Source: an uncultured Elusimicrobia bacterium (GTDB lineage: Bacteria > Elusimicrobiota > Elusimicrobia > UBA1565 > UBA9628). Taken from it: DNA of 32,405 nucleotides. Positions 23,131 through 30,806 of the stretch are shown here, piece after piece. Location of the stretch: the NCBI GenBank assembly GCA_903881545.1, contig CAIRTQ010000130.1:1-32405 (forward strand), in the 5' to 3' direction. A model generated the notes under the pieces. The model was not told where the DNA came from. It was given only the letters and a program-made list of their open reading frames with translations, and made no database searches. Each line of letters begins with the position of its first letter. Positions within the stretch are counted from its first letter, which is position 1. A program made the position numbers and the translations under genes.

Positions 23131-24032
23131 GTGACCGGATGAAGAAGTGCCCCTTCTGCGCCGAGCAGGTGCTGGAGGCCGCGAAGAAGTGCCGCTATTG
23201 CGGCTCAAATGTCTCGCCCGGGGTGTGCCGGGAATGCGGCCAGATAAACCGCCTGGAGGCGAAGTGCTGCGGCTTTTGCGGCAAGCCCAGCATCATCGCC
23301 GCGCCCGGCAAGGCTCCTGCCTCGGGCCTGCCGCTTGAGATTCGCTGTGAGAAGGACGATTCGGAGATGGTCTTGATCCCCGCGGGCGAGTTCTGGATGG
23401 GAACGGATGGGGGGTTCTGGCAAGCTAATGCGGATGAGCGCCCAAGGCACAAGGTTCATGTGGATGCTTTCTACCTGGACAAGCATCAGGTAACGGTGAA
23501 ACAGTTCCAGGCATTCTGTGGGGAGACCGGCCGGGGAATGCCGGAACAGCCGGAGTGGAACAAGGCCGACCATCCGGTCGTCAATGTTGACTGGCACGAT
23601 GCTGCGGAATATTGCGAGTGGGTGGGCAAGCGGCTGCCCACTGAGGCCGAGTGGGAGAAGGCGGCGCGGGGCGGAACGGAAACCGAATACCACTTCGGCG
23701 ATGATGCCTCCAAACTTGGCGAGTATGCTTGGTTCGCTGGCAATTCCGACGGACAGTCGCATCCGGTGGGAATGAAGAAGCCGAATCAATTCGGCCTCTT
23801 CGATATGCACGGCAATGTTTGGGAATGGGTACAGGACTGGTATCACGGCTCATACAAGGGCGCGCCGACTGACGGCAGCGCGTGGGAGAGGTCCGCGGGC
23901 TCCAACCGCGTGATTCGTGGCGGCTCGTGGAACATCGGCGCCGACAACGCGCGGTCGGCCTACCGGTTCATCAACGACCCGGGCTTCCGCTACATCCTCC
24001 TGGGCTTCCGGCCGGCCCGGCGAGGTCAATAA
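23127..24032 (+). CDS. Double zinc-ribbon FGE-sulfatase-like DGR target protein 1
   Basis: The 301-residue protein has two N-terminal zinc ribbons (CPFC/CRYC at 8-25 and CREC/CCGFC at 34-51), a linker, then an FGE-sulfatase (formylglycine-generating-enzyme-like, C-type-lectin fold) domain from about residue 78. Landmarks: MVLIPAGEFWMGTD, RLPTEAEWEKAARGG, GLFDMHGNVWEWVQDWY, and the C-terminal RGGSW...RSAYR...LGFRPARRG. The catalytic cysteines of true FGE near the C-terminus are missing, so it is probably a binding protein. No signal peptide or membrane segment is seen. Residues 260-291 form the variable region of a diversity-generating retroelement. The start is GTG at 23127, overlapping the kinase stop; ATG at 23139 is possible. 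Confidence 0.9.
   Translation: MSDRMKKCPFCAEQVLEAAKKCRYCGSNVSPGVCRECGQINRLEAKCCGFCGKPSIIAAPGKAPASGLPLEIRCEKDDSEMVLIPAGEFWMGTDGGFWQANADERPRHKVHVDAFYLDKHQVTVKQFQAFCGETGRGMPEQPEWNKADHPVVNVDWHDAAEYCEWVGKRLPTEAEWEKAARGGTETEYHFGDDASKLGEYAWFAGNSDGQSHPVGMKKPNQFGLFDMHGNVWEWVQDWYHGSYKGAPTDGSAWERSAGSNRVIRGGSWNIGADNARSAYRFINDPGFRYILLGFRPARRGQ
23897..24027 (+). repeat. DGR variable repeat 1 (VR1)
   Basis: This is a 131-bp segment at the 3' end of target gene 1. Aligned without gaps to the copies at 28448-28578 and 31732-31862, it is identical outside 14 codons, apart from one synonymous cgg/cgt change. In this copy the variable codons encode residues 260, 263, 269-271, 274, 281-284, 287 and 289-291 (N, I, N, I, G, N, F, I, N, D, F, Y, I, L). 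Differences fall at first and second positions of codons ending in C (one in T), as expected from an AAC/AAT-rich template. Identity continues past the stop into AATAACACTTTGCCCT. Confidence 0.9.
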
Positions 24033-24114
24033 CACTTTGCCCTCTAACACTTTTTCACTTTGCCGAGTTCGTCGCGGAGGCCGCGAAGTCGGGCGCGAGG
24101 CGGAGCCGCGCCCG
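24028..24114 (+). other. Conserved post-VR tract and hairpin 1
   Basis: After VR1 the stop codon is followed by a pyrimidine-rich tract (AACACTTTGCCC..., then CTTTGCCGAGTTCGTCGCGGAGG) that recurs after the other two variable repeats. It ends in a GC hairpin at 24090-24114: CGGGCGC pairs with GCGCCCG around an inner GGC-gga-GCC. The hairpin sequence differs from the other two copies, but the position and form are the same. There is no U-run, so it is a weak candidate for intrinsic termination. A role in DGR retrohoming is an inference. Confidence 0.6.
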
Positions 24115-24131
24115 GCGAGCGGGCGGAGCCA

Positions 24132-24160
24132 TTGACATGCGCGAATACTAGTAATATTCT
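24132..24160 (+). promoter_or_regulatory. Sigma-70-type promoter upstream of the FHA gene
   Basis: A perfect -35 TTGACA (24132-24137) is followed after exactly 17 bases by TATTCT (24155-24160; four of six match TATAAT). Transcription would start near 24167, only about six bases before the GTG at 24173 and about 33 before the ATG at 24200. It separates the kinase/target-1 unit from the FHA/LPP20/target-2 unit. Confidence 0.6.
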
Positions 24161-24172
24161 TCCTATATTGCA

Positions 24173-26167
24173 GTGAAAAGAACTATCCGCGGCGGGGCAA
24201 TGGCGGCGGTCATCGGCTTGGGCATTTCCGCCTTGGCGGCATTCATCCGAACTTCTCTGCAGAGCCCTCCTCAGTGGGATCCCCAATACGTCAGCCATGA
24301 CCGCGCCGCTCAGGATGTCGCGGAGGGTTTGACGCAGTTCCTCAAGCAGAAGCGTAGCCGGACGCGCATCGCTCTCTTGGAAGAGGACGGGTTCGATCAT
24401 CAGGCCCTGCCGGAATGGCAGCCTGAGGAGATCAGCGGGAAGCTCTGCACCGCCGTCAGCAAGGCCGGCCTCAAGAATGTGTCTTTCACGGCAAGCAAGG
24501 AGACGACGGTCAAGACGGTCAATTTCTTGAAGAAGTTCAATTCCGCCATGTATGCCGATTCCTTCCTCGCCAAGCTCGGCCAGGCCCAACAGCCGGATCT
24601 GCGCCTGACCTGCAAGGTGCTGCGGGTCTCCGCCTCCGGCGAAAAAGCGCAACTCGAGTGTTCGCTCCTGGACCTCACAAGCCAGGTGCATCTTGCCCCC
24701 ATGACCAGGGAGTTCACTCATCCAGACCATGTCAAGAAGGTCCGGGAGGCCCAGGCAGAATATTCATCGGCGCAAAGTACGTTGAAATCGGTCACGATGG
24801 CGGCTGGGGCGGGCGGGGCGGCCGGCGGCATGATATCGTTGTGCCTCTGGGGATATTTCGTCCGCAAACGAAAACAATGTTATGAGCAACTGCCTAGCTT
24901 GGTCGGCCAGCTTGAGCAACTCATTAAACAGCATAGTTACCATACGGCCCAAGACCAGATTGGAAGATATCTGGAGTTCTTGCCGGAAGATGCGACGCTG
25001 ATCAGCCTGAAAGACCGTTTGGCGGCAGTCCTCTCGGATTATGGCGGAGATCCCTTCCTGGCCGAGCGCGCCGCTTTGAAAGTCGGGGAGTTCACCGCGG
25101 AGGTGGAGGCGGGCAGATTGCCCGATCCGGACGCTGTTCAAGAGCTGGAAGTTCTGCCCGGCGCGCCTGCGAAGAAATTGGCGGCCAGGATCAAGGCCAG
25201 GATCGCGGAAGTCAAGCAGCTGGAATACGAGCAGACCAAGGACGCCAAACAGGCTGAAGAGACGCGGCGGACTTTGGATTGGCTGGAAGGCTTGGTGGTG
25301 CAGGGGAAGCCGCGCACCGCCCTCAATGAAGCGCAATCGAAAGGGCGCACGCTGAAGGCCAAGGAACTGATCGATTTCATGGGCGCGGTGGAAAGCAAGA
25401 TCCAGGCCGCGGACAAGAGATGGGGCGAGGTGTGCGCAAAGCTATCACACGCGGACACCGCTGGGGCGAAGTCGATCTTGGACGAGCTTCTTCTGGAGGA
25501 TGGCGAGCATGAGCAAGGCGTGAAGCTGCGCGCCGCCATGGCCATCCAGCCGCAGAGTCCTCCGCGCCGGTTGAAGCCTCAGAAAGTCGGCAAGCCGGTC
25601 CTCCTGATGCACCAGGAGGTCTTCATCGTTGGGCGCGACCCTAGCAAGGGGGCGTCCGTGGTGGTCGACGACGACCGAGTCAGCCGCGCCCACCTGAAGC
25701 TCTGTATCCTGGAAGACCAGCTGCGGGCTGACGATTTGGAATCCCAGAATGGGAGCTTTCTCGGCCAGGACAAGTTCAAGCAGGTCATCGTTGGGAACGG
25801 GGATATCATCAAGCTGGCAAAGGCCGTCGCCATAGAAGTGCATATCTCGTACGAGGGCGTAGTGGTGGATGAATCGGCGGAAACCCGGCTTGCCGGGCCA
25901 GCGGAAGCCTCCGCCCCAGGGCGGGCGGGGCAGCAGAAACGCGGCAAAGTGCAGGGCGTGCTCCTGGATTTCCCGAAGTTCTTTGTCTTGTGGGGCAAGG
26001 CGCCGGTTTCGATCAGCGCGGCGGGCATGCAGCCAAACAGGGCATCCAGGACCATGCTGTGCTACAAGGACGGGATATTGCTATTCGGCCGCGATGGCGA
26101 CCTGCGGCCGGTCTTTGCGGGCGAGATCATCGCTGAAAAGGGCGTCACATATCAATTGTCCGCCTGA
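24173..26167 (+). CDS. FHA-domain protein with two membrane segments
   Basis: The 664-residue protein has a basic N-terminus and TM1 (about 10-26), a probable periplasmic domain (27-205), TM2 (206-230) followed by RKRK, and a large cytoplasmic part of helices (235-455). An FHA domain follows (about 480-560) with VGRDP, VSRAHLKL and SQNGSFL, the phosphothreonine-binding signature (Gly-Arg, Ser-x-x-His, Asn-Gly). A further beta-rich segment ends the protein. FHA domains read Thr phosphorylation, so it probably responds to the kinases encoded nearby. The periplasmic domain is not recognised. The start is GTG at 24173; ATG at 24200 (MAAVIGLG) is an alternative if transcription begins at the promoter just upstream. 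Confidence 0.8.
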   Translation: MKRTIRGGAMAAVIGLGISALAAFIRTSLQSPPQWDPQYVSHDRAAQDVAEGLTQFLKQKRSRTRIALLEEDGFDHQALPEWQPEEISGKLCTAVSKAGLKNVSFTASKETTVKTVNFLKKFNSAMYADSFLAKLGQAQQPDLRLTCKVLRVSASGEKAQLECSLLDLTSQVHLAPMTREFTHPDHVKKVREAQAEYSSAQSTLKSVTMAAGAGGAAGGMISLCLWGYFVRKRKQCYEQLPSLVGQLEQLIKQHSYHTAQDQIGRYLEFLPEDATLISLKDRLAAVLSDYGGDPFLAERAALKVGEFTAEVEAGRLPDPDAVQELEVLPGAPAKKLAARIKARIAEVKQLEYEQTKDAKQAEETRRTLDWLEGLVVQGKPRTALNEAQSKGRTLKAKELIDFMGAVESKIQAADKRWGEVCAKLSHADTAGAKSILDELLLEDGEHEQGVKLRAAMAIQPQSPPRRLKPQKVGKPVLLMHQEVFIVGRDPSKGASVVVDDDRVSRAHLKLCILEDQLRADDLESQNGSFLGQDKFKQVIVGNGDIIKLAKAVAIEVHISYEGVVVDESAETRLAGPAEASAPGRAGQQKRGKVQGVLLDFPKFFVLWGKAPVSISAAGMQPNRASRTMLCYKDGILLFGRDGDLRPVFAGEIIAEKGVTYQLSA

Positions 26168-26207
26168 AAGAAGTCGCGTCGCGGCAGGCGGGAAATCGGG
26201 GGGCGGC

Positions 26208-27662
26208 ATGAATTTACTCAATTGCGGTTTTTCAGTCATGATGGGGGCGCTGTTGAGCGCCACCGCCTTTGCGGCGGGGCCCGCGCCGGCCGCGAAAGGC
26301 GAAGCGCCTGGCGCCGCCAACGAGGCGAAGATAAAGCGCATCTTGAATGATCCTGACCTCTATGCGGGCTTAGGATATGCCGACTATGAAGGCGCGGACA
26401 TCGGCGACGCGCGCAAGAAAGCCGTCGAGAACGCGTCAGAGGACCTTTCCCGGCACATCCGGGTCCGTGTCGAAAGCGTCACCAAGGATGCGCTGTCTTA
26501 TTCGGCCAAGGGCAAAAAGCATTCCGAGGAGGAATCATTCGACAGGGTGGTCAAGTCTTTCGTCGACCAGGTGCTCAACCAGAGCCGGGACGAGGAGTTC
26601 ATCGACTATCCCAAGCCTGGGACGCTGGCCGTTGTCGCCTACGTGAACAAGCAAGCCGCTGATAAGGACATTCAACAGGATTTGAATGCCAAGAAAGACC
26701 GCGTGGTGGGATTGGTCCATGAGGCCGGCGCGGCTTTTGACGGCAAGAATTTCCCGTCCGCCCTGCGCGATTACCTCAGCGCTCGCGACAAGCTGGACCT
26801 GTTTTTCGAGGGGATGCCGGTCAATGCTTCTCTTGAAAAGGGCGGCGCGCCAAGGGAGATCGGCGCCTATGTGGAGGGCCGTATCGAAGATTTGGTTGGC
26901 GGGCTGGAGTTGAAACCGTTCAATGACTTCGTTAAATATACGGCCGCGGGCAAGCCTCGGGGCGGCCTTGCCGTCGGCGCGGGGTTCCGGGCAGGGAAAG
27001 GCGAGGGAGAGGGCGTTGCCAAGCTCCCTTTGATCGTGCGGTTTTCCAAGGGCGCCGGCCGGCCGGCGCAGGCCAAGCTGACGACGGATGCCTTCGGCAA
27101 GGCAGTGATCCCTTTGGACTGGGTTGACCCGGAGCAGACCGAAGCAGCTCTGGAGGTGTCGCTGGACACTGAGGCATTCCCGGGCTTGGGGGCGCGCGCC
27201 GTTCTGCCGCATTGCGCGATCGGCTTGCAGCGCAGCAAGACGGTGGCCTATGGCGTCCGCTTTGTCAACGGGAACTCGAAGGCGGGCCTGCGCAGCATGG
27301 AGGAGGGCGTGCGCGGGTTGCTGAGTACGGCGGGCTATGGTTATGTGAAAGTTTCTCTCGGAGGAGATGATGTCGAAAAAGCGCAGATCGATCGTGCGCG
27401 AGAGGCCCACGCCGATTATCTGCTGGCGATCCATTTGACGGCCACGGGCCGGCAGGAGCCGGATTTCGGTTTGTATTCGGCCTCGGTCGAGAGTTCTTTC
27501 TCAATGAACAACCTGCTCGACGGGACCGAGGTGTTTTCGTCGTCTGGACCATCGGCCAAGGGATTCGGCTCTAGCCTTGCAGGGGCGGGGTGGAACGCGG
27601 CCAACAAGATCGAGAAGGCCTTGTTGCAGAAGGTTAAGGATAGGGTTGGGGCGATCCGCTGA
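26208..27662 (+). CDS. Secreted LPP20-like protein
   Basis: The 484-residue precursor has a signal peptide (about residues 1-23, cleavage after FAAG-like sequence). An LPP20-type domain follows at about 50-170: ARKKAVENASEDLSRHIRVRVES, DRVVKSFVDQVLNQS, and PGTLAVVAYVNKQ. This pattern is seen in LPP20 lipoproteins and related envelope proteins. The middle contains helices with FPSALRDYLSARDKLD, and the C-terminal half is beta-rich, with an ADYLLAIHLTATG segment resembling CsgG/FlgO-type periplasmic domains. No lipobox Cys follows the signal. It sits between the FHA gene and target 2, so an envelope partner of the membrane-bound target is plausible. The start is ATG at 26208 with GGGGGG upstream. 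Confidence 0.72.
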   Translation: MNLLNCGFSVMMGALLSATAFAAGPAPAAKGEAPGAANEAKIKRILNDPDLYAGLGYADYEGADIGDARKKAVENASEDLSRHIRVRVESVTKDALSYSAKGKKHSEEESFDRVVKSFVDQVLNQSRDEEFIDYPKPGTLAVVAYVNKQAADKDIQQDLNAKKDRVVGLVHEAGAAFDGKNFPSALRDYLSARDKLDLFFEGMPVNASLEKGGAPREIGAYVEGRIEDLVGGLELKPFNDFVKYTAAGKPRGGLAVGAGFRAGKGEGEGVAKLPLIVRFSKGAGRPAQAKLTTDAFGKAVIPLDWVDPEQTEAALEVSLDTEAFPGLGARAVLPHCAIGLQRSKTVAYGVRFVNGNSKAGLRSMEEGVRGLLSTAGYGYVKVSLGGDDVEKAQIDRAREAHADYLLAIHLTATGRQEPDFGLYSASVESSFSMNNLLDGTEVFSSSGPSAKGFGSSLAGAGWNAANKIEKALLQKVKDRVGAIR

Positions 27663-27683
27663 TTGGGCGGAGCTGACCAACGC

Positions 27684-28583
27684 ATGAACTGCAAGATTTG
27701 CAAGGCCGAGAACCGGGAGGAATCCCTCTACTGCGGCGACTGCGGGGCGCGCATACAGCTGTTGACGCCTTTTCAGAAGAAGGTATGGGCCGCGGTTGCC
27801 GCGGCAGCGGTTTTGAGTTTGGCGTATTGGGTGTTCTGGTTGCGGCCGGCCCAACAGGCAAAGGAACAGGTTAGGGCCGCGGCGGGAGCCAAGGCGGCGG
27901 CCGCAATCAAGTGGGTGACTATACCGGGCGGGAGCTTTTCGATGGGCTCCGGCAAAGGTGATGAGGGGCCGGTCCATAGCGTCACCATCAAATCCTTCCA
28001 GATGGCGAAGACCTTGGTGACGGTGGCGCAGTACAGGGCTTGCGTGGATGCGGGCGCCTGCACCGCGCCGGATGGGGGCGCATACTGCAACTTCGGCGTC
28101 TCGGGCCGGGCGGATCATCCCGTCAATTGCGTGGACTGGAACCAAGCCAAAACTTTTTCCAAATGGGTGGGCGGTAGGCTTCCCAGCGAAGCCGAGTGGG
28201 AGTACGCGGCGCGTAGCGCGGGCAAGGATTGGAAGTATCCGTGGGGCGACGCGGCTGCGACATGCGAGACCGCTGTGATCCGCGGTTGCACGAGTGGCGG
28301 AACAGCGCCTGTTTGTTCCAAACCCGCGGGCAACACGAGGCAAGGGCTTTGCGACATGGCGGGCAATGCCTGGGAGTGGGTGCAGGATTGGTATCACGAT
28401 TCGTACAATGGAGCGCCGGCAGATGGGAGCGCCTGGGAAAGTCCTACGGGCTCCTACCGCGTGGATCGTGGCGGCTCGTGGAACTACGACGCCGACATCG
28501 CGCGGTCGGCCTACCGTTACGTCATCGTCCCGGGCTTCCGCCTCTACGTCCTGGGCTTCCGGCCGGCCCGGCGAGGTCAATAA
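27684..28583 (+). CDS. Membrane-anchored zinc-ribbon FGE-sulfatase-like DGR target protein 2
   Basis: The 299-residue protein starts with a zinc ribbon (CKIC and CGDC, residues 3-21), then KK and one transmembrane helix (about 34-53, VWAAVAAAAVLSLAYWVFWL). A short Ala-rich linker and an FGE-sulfatase/C-type-lectin domain from about residue 76 follow (WVTIPGGSFSMGS, RLPSEAEWEYAAR, CDMAGNAWEWVQDWY, RGGSW). Topology is ribbon inside and lectin domain outside. The outer domain has eight Cys shared with target 3, consistent with disulfides. Variable residues are 258, 261, 267-269, 272, 279-282, 285 and 287-289. The true FGE catalytic cysteines are absent. The start is ATG at 27684; a TTG at 27663 is less likely. 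It is a close paralogue of target 3. Confidence 0.9.
   Translation: MNCKICKAENREESLYCGDCGARIQLLTPFQKKVWAAVAAAAVLSLAYWVFWLRPAQQAKEQVRAAAGAKAAAAIKWVTIPGGSFSMGSGKGDEGPVHSVTIKSFQMAKTLVTVAQYRACVDAGACTAPDGGAYCNFGVSGRADHPVNCVDWNQAKTFSKWVGGRLPSEAEWEYAARSAGKDWKYPWGDAAATCETAVIRGCTSGGTAPVCSKPAGNTRQGLCDMAGNAWEWVQDWYHDSYNGAPADGSAWESPTGSYRVDRGGSWNYDADIARSAYRYVIVPGFRLYVLGFRPARRGQ
28448..28578 (+). repeat. DGR variable repeat 2 (VR2)
   Basis: This is the second 131-bp copy. Its invariant bases are identical to VR1 and VR3 apart from one synonymous cgt, although the gene body of target 1 is strongly diverged. Variable codons give Y, D, N, Y, D, I, Y, V, I, V, F, L, Y, V at residues 258-289. Copy-specific changes are confined to first and second positions of codons ending in C or T. 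Confidence 0.9.
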
Positions 28584-28692
28584 CACTTTGCCCTTTTACC
28601 CTTTTACGCTTGGCCGAGTTCACGGAGGGAGTGAGACCGTCCCGCACCGCCAGCAGAGGGCGGTCGGGGCGGGAGAGCGACCGGACCTGCGG
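28579..28692 (+). other. Conserved post-VR tract and hairpin 2
   Basis: This tract is closely similar over about 114 bases to the tract after VR3. It contains an imperfect hairpin at 28640-28674: TCCCGC-ACCGCC pairs with GGCGGT and GCGGGA around a seven-base loop, with a CGGG bulge on the 3' side. GAGCGACCGGACCTGCGG follows. The kinase gene starts 14 bases further on. It fills the 123-base gap between target 2 and the second kinase. Confidence 0.65.
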
Positions 28693-28706
28693 GGGAACCA
28701 AGAACA

Positions 28707-30806
28707 ATGATCTGTAAGAACTGCGGACGCAAAGTGGCTGCACGGAAGTTCTGCGACAAGTGCGGGAGGCCGCAGCAGCGGACCCTCAAGGAATGGGAAG
28801 AGGTCCTTGAGCAGGAAAAGAATTCCTGGAGCTACGACCTCATGTTTGAAACGGCTCCTCCAGAAGTCCGAGACAGGCTTTTCAAATCCCTCGCCGGCAA
28901 AGGCGCGTTCGGCCGTATCGCCAAGATTTTATCTCTGGTCAAGCAGAAGGATCATCCAGAGGACGTGAAGTGGGCCGCGCATCTGTTGGATGGGGCAGGA
29001 AAGCGGAAAGAAGCGATCATGACCTGTCTCGAATTCATGAAGAAAAGACCCGAAGCGAAGGCCGTCGTCGAGAAATGCGCGGAGTTGATCTTTGCAGGCG
29101 CCAATGACGATCTCGCGTCCTCGGCGCCTGGCGCGGTGAGAGAAGCCGTATTCAGAAAGCTCGAGCAGGCCAAGCAGTTTGAACGCCTGTTTGAGATCCT
29201 CTCCGCGATTCCAAACCAGGCCAAGACCGATGGCGAATGGGAAGCGTTGCTGGGGATTGCGGCCGTTGTCGGCCAAATGGATAACGCGATCAGCGCCTGT
29301 TTTGAATTTATAAAAGCCAGCCCCTTCGCGCAAAAGACGCACATAGTGGAGGCTCTTATTGAGAGATGCGCGGCCTTGCTTCTCGCTGGCTCCAACGATA
29401 TCCTCATTTCCACGGCGCCTGACGCGGTGAGAGAGGTCGTATTCAAGACGCTCGGGCAAACCAAGCAGTCCAAGAAGCGCATGCTTGATATCCTCTCCGC
29501 CATCCCGGACGAAATAAAGACCGAGGCCGAGTGGACGGCTTTTGTGGCGATCGCAGATGGCTTGGGTTCATTGGAAGGCATCTTGGGGCGGATACCGATC
29601 AGCGTTAAGCGCAAGGGGCTGGACACGCTCATTGCGCGAGGCTTTCATCGCGAGGTGATCGAGGTGCTGTCGGATATCGGCGAAGGCGCATGGGGCCATG
29701 AGCATCACCGGAGATGGTTCGAGAGTTGCCTTGAAGTCCCCGAGATGAAGGCCAATGCCGTTAAAGGCCTTGGCGCCATTCGCCGGGGGGGGGACGGGGA
29801 GAAGATACTTGAGCTGTATTATTCGCGGGCTGTTGCGCTGGAGGCACAGGGGCGTCCGGGAGACGCGATGGATATCTTCAAGCATTTCGTGGACGACAAT
29901 GTCCCGTACAAAGACGCCTTTTCCCGCTACATGCGCCTGGCCGGAGGGACCCTCCCGCCTGCAAAGGCTAAGGGCGCGCCAGCCGCCGCGGGTGACGAGA
30001 CCAGGGTCGCGGCGCCTTCCGTGTCCGAGAAATATGAGCTTATCCGTGAAATAGGCCGCGGCGGCATGGGCGTGGTCTATGAGGCCGTGAACCGGCAGAT
30101 CAAGAAGCGCGTGGCGCTCAAGAAAATGAAGGAAGAATTGGCGCTCAACCTGCGGGAAAAAGAGAGATTCCTGGCTGAGGCGCAGAGAGTGGCGGACCTG
30201 CACCATCCCAACATCGTGGACATCTACGATATCTGCGAGCAAGACGGCAATGTGTACCTGGTGTTCGAATTGGTCAAAGGCGAGACTGTTGATGAGATGC
30301 TCAACCGCGGCAAAAGGCCGGCCATAAAAGAGGCCCTGCGGATCGCCTGCGACGTTTGCCGGGCCTTGGAGTATGCGCATGGCCGGCGCATCATCCACCG
30401 CGACATAAAGCCGTCGAACATCATGTTGGCTTCCGATGGGTTCGTCAAAGTCATGGACTTCGGCATCGCGCGCGAGGCTCACGACACATTGAGCCGTTTG
30501 ACGCATGTGGAGACTTCGGGAACCTTTTCATACATGGCGCCGGAACAGCATCTGGGCGCTTATGACGCCGGCTCGGACATATACGCGCTGGGCGCCACGC
30601 TTTATGAAATGCTGACGCTGGAGCCGCCGTTTAGAGGCCCGGATTTCTTGGCCCAAAAAAGGGAGATGGTATTCAAGCCGTTGCGCGACCGGGCCCCGGA
30701 GGTTCCGGAGGAGCTTGAGAAAATCGTCAGGCGCTGCCTGGAAGCGGAAAGGGGGAAAAGGTTCCAGACCGCGGCGGCCATCAAGGAGGCCCTGGAGGGG
30801 TTGTGA
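28707..30806 (+). CDS. Zinc-ribbon Ser/Thr protein kinase with helical repeat region
   Basis: The 699-residue protein has a zinc ribbon (Cys3, Cys6, Cys16, Cys19), a long helical region (about 25-415) and a C-terminal kinase domain (about 443-699). Kinase landmarks: GRGGMGVVYEA at 450-460, VALK (Lys472), HRDIKPSN at 564-571, DFG at 584-586 and MAPEQ; all catalytic residues are present. The helical region contains an internal duplication of about 97 residues: CAELIFAGAND... at 124-190 and CAALLLAGSND... at 221-287, with a weaker copy before them. No membrane segment is seen. It overlaps target 3 by four bases (GTGA), the same arrangement as the first kinase and target 1. The ATG at 28707 follows the post-VR2 tract. 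Confidence 0.92.
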   Translation: MICKNCGRKVAARKFCDKCGRPQQRTLKEWEEVLEQEKNSWSYDLMFETAPPEVRDRLFKSLAGKGAFGRIAKILSLVKQKDHPEDVKWAAHLLDGAGKRKEAIMTCLEFMKKRPEAKAVVEKCAELIFAGANDDLASSAPGAVREAVFRKLEQAKQFERLFEILSAIPNQAKTDGEWEALLGIAAVVGQMDNAISACFEFIKASPFAQKTHIVEALIERCAALLLAGSNDILISTAPDAVREVVFKTLGQTKQSKKRMLDILSAIPDEIKTEAEWTAFVAIADGLGSLEGILGRIPISVKRKGLDTLIARGFHREVIEVLSDIGEGAWGHEHHRRWFESCLEVPEMKANAVKGLGAIRRGGDGEKILELYYSRAVALEAQGRPGDAMDIFKHFVDDNVPYKDAFSRYMRLAGGTLPPAKAKGAPAAAGDETRVAAPSVSEKYELIREIGRGGMGVVYEAVNRQIKKRVALKKMKEELALNLREKERFLAEAQRVADLHHPNIVDIYDICEQDGNVYLVFELVKGETVDEMLNRGKRPAIKEALRIACDVCRALEYAHGRRIIHRDIKPSNIMLASDGFVKVMDFGIAREAHDTLSRLTHVETSGTFSYMAPEQHLGAYDAGSDIYALGATLYEMLTLEPPFRGPDFLAQKREMVFKPLRDRAPEVPEELEKIVRRCLEAERGKRFQTAAAIKEALEGL

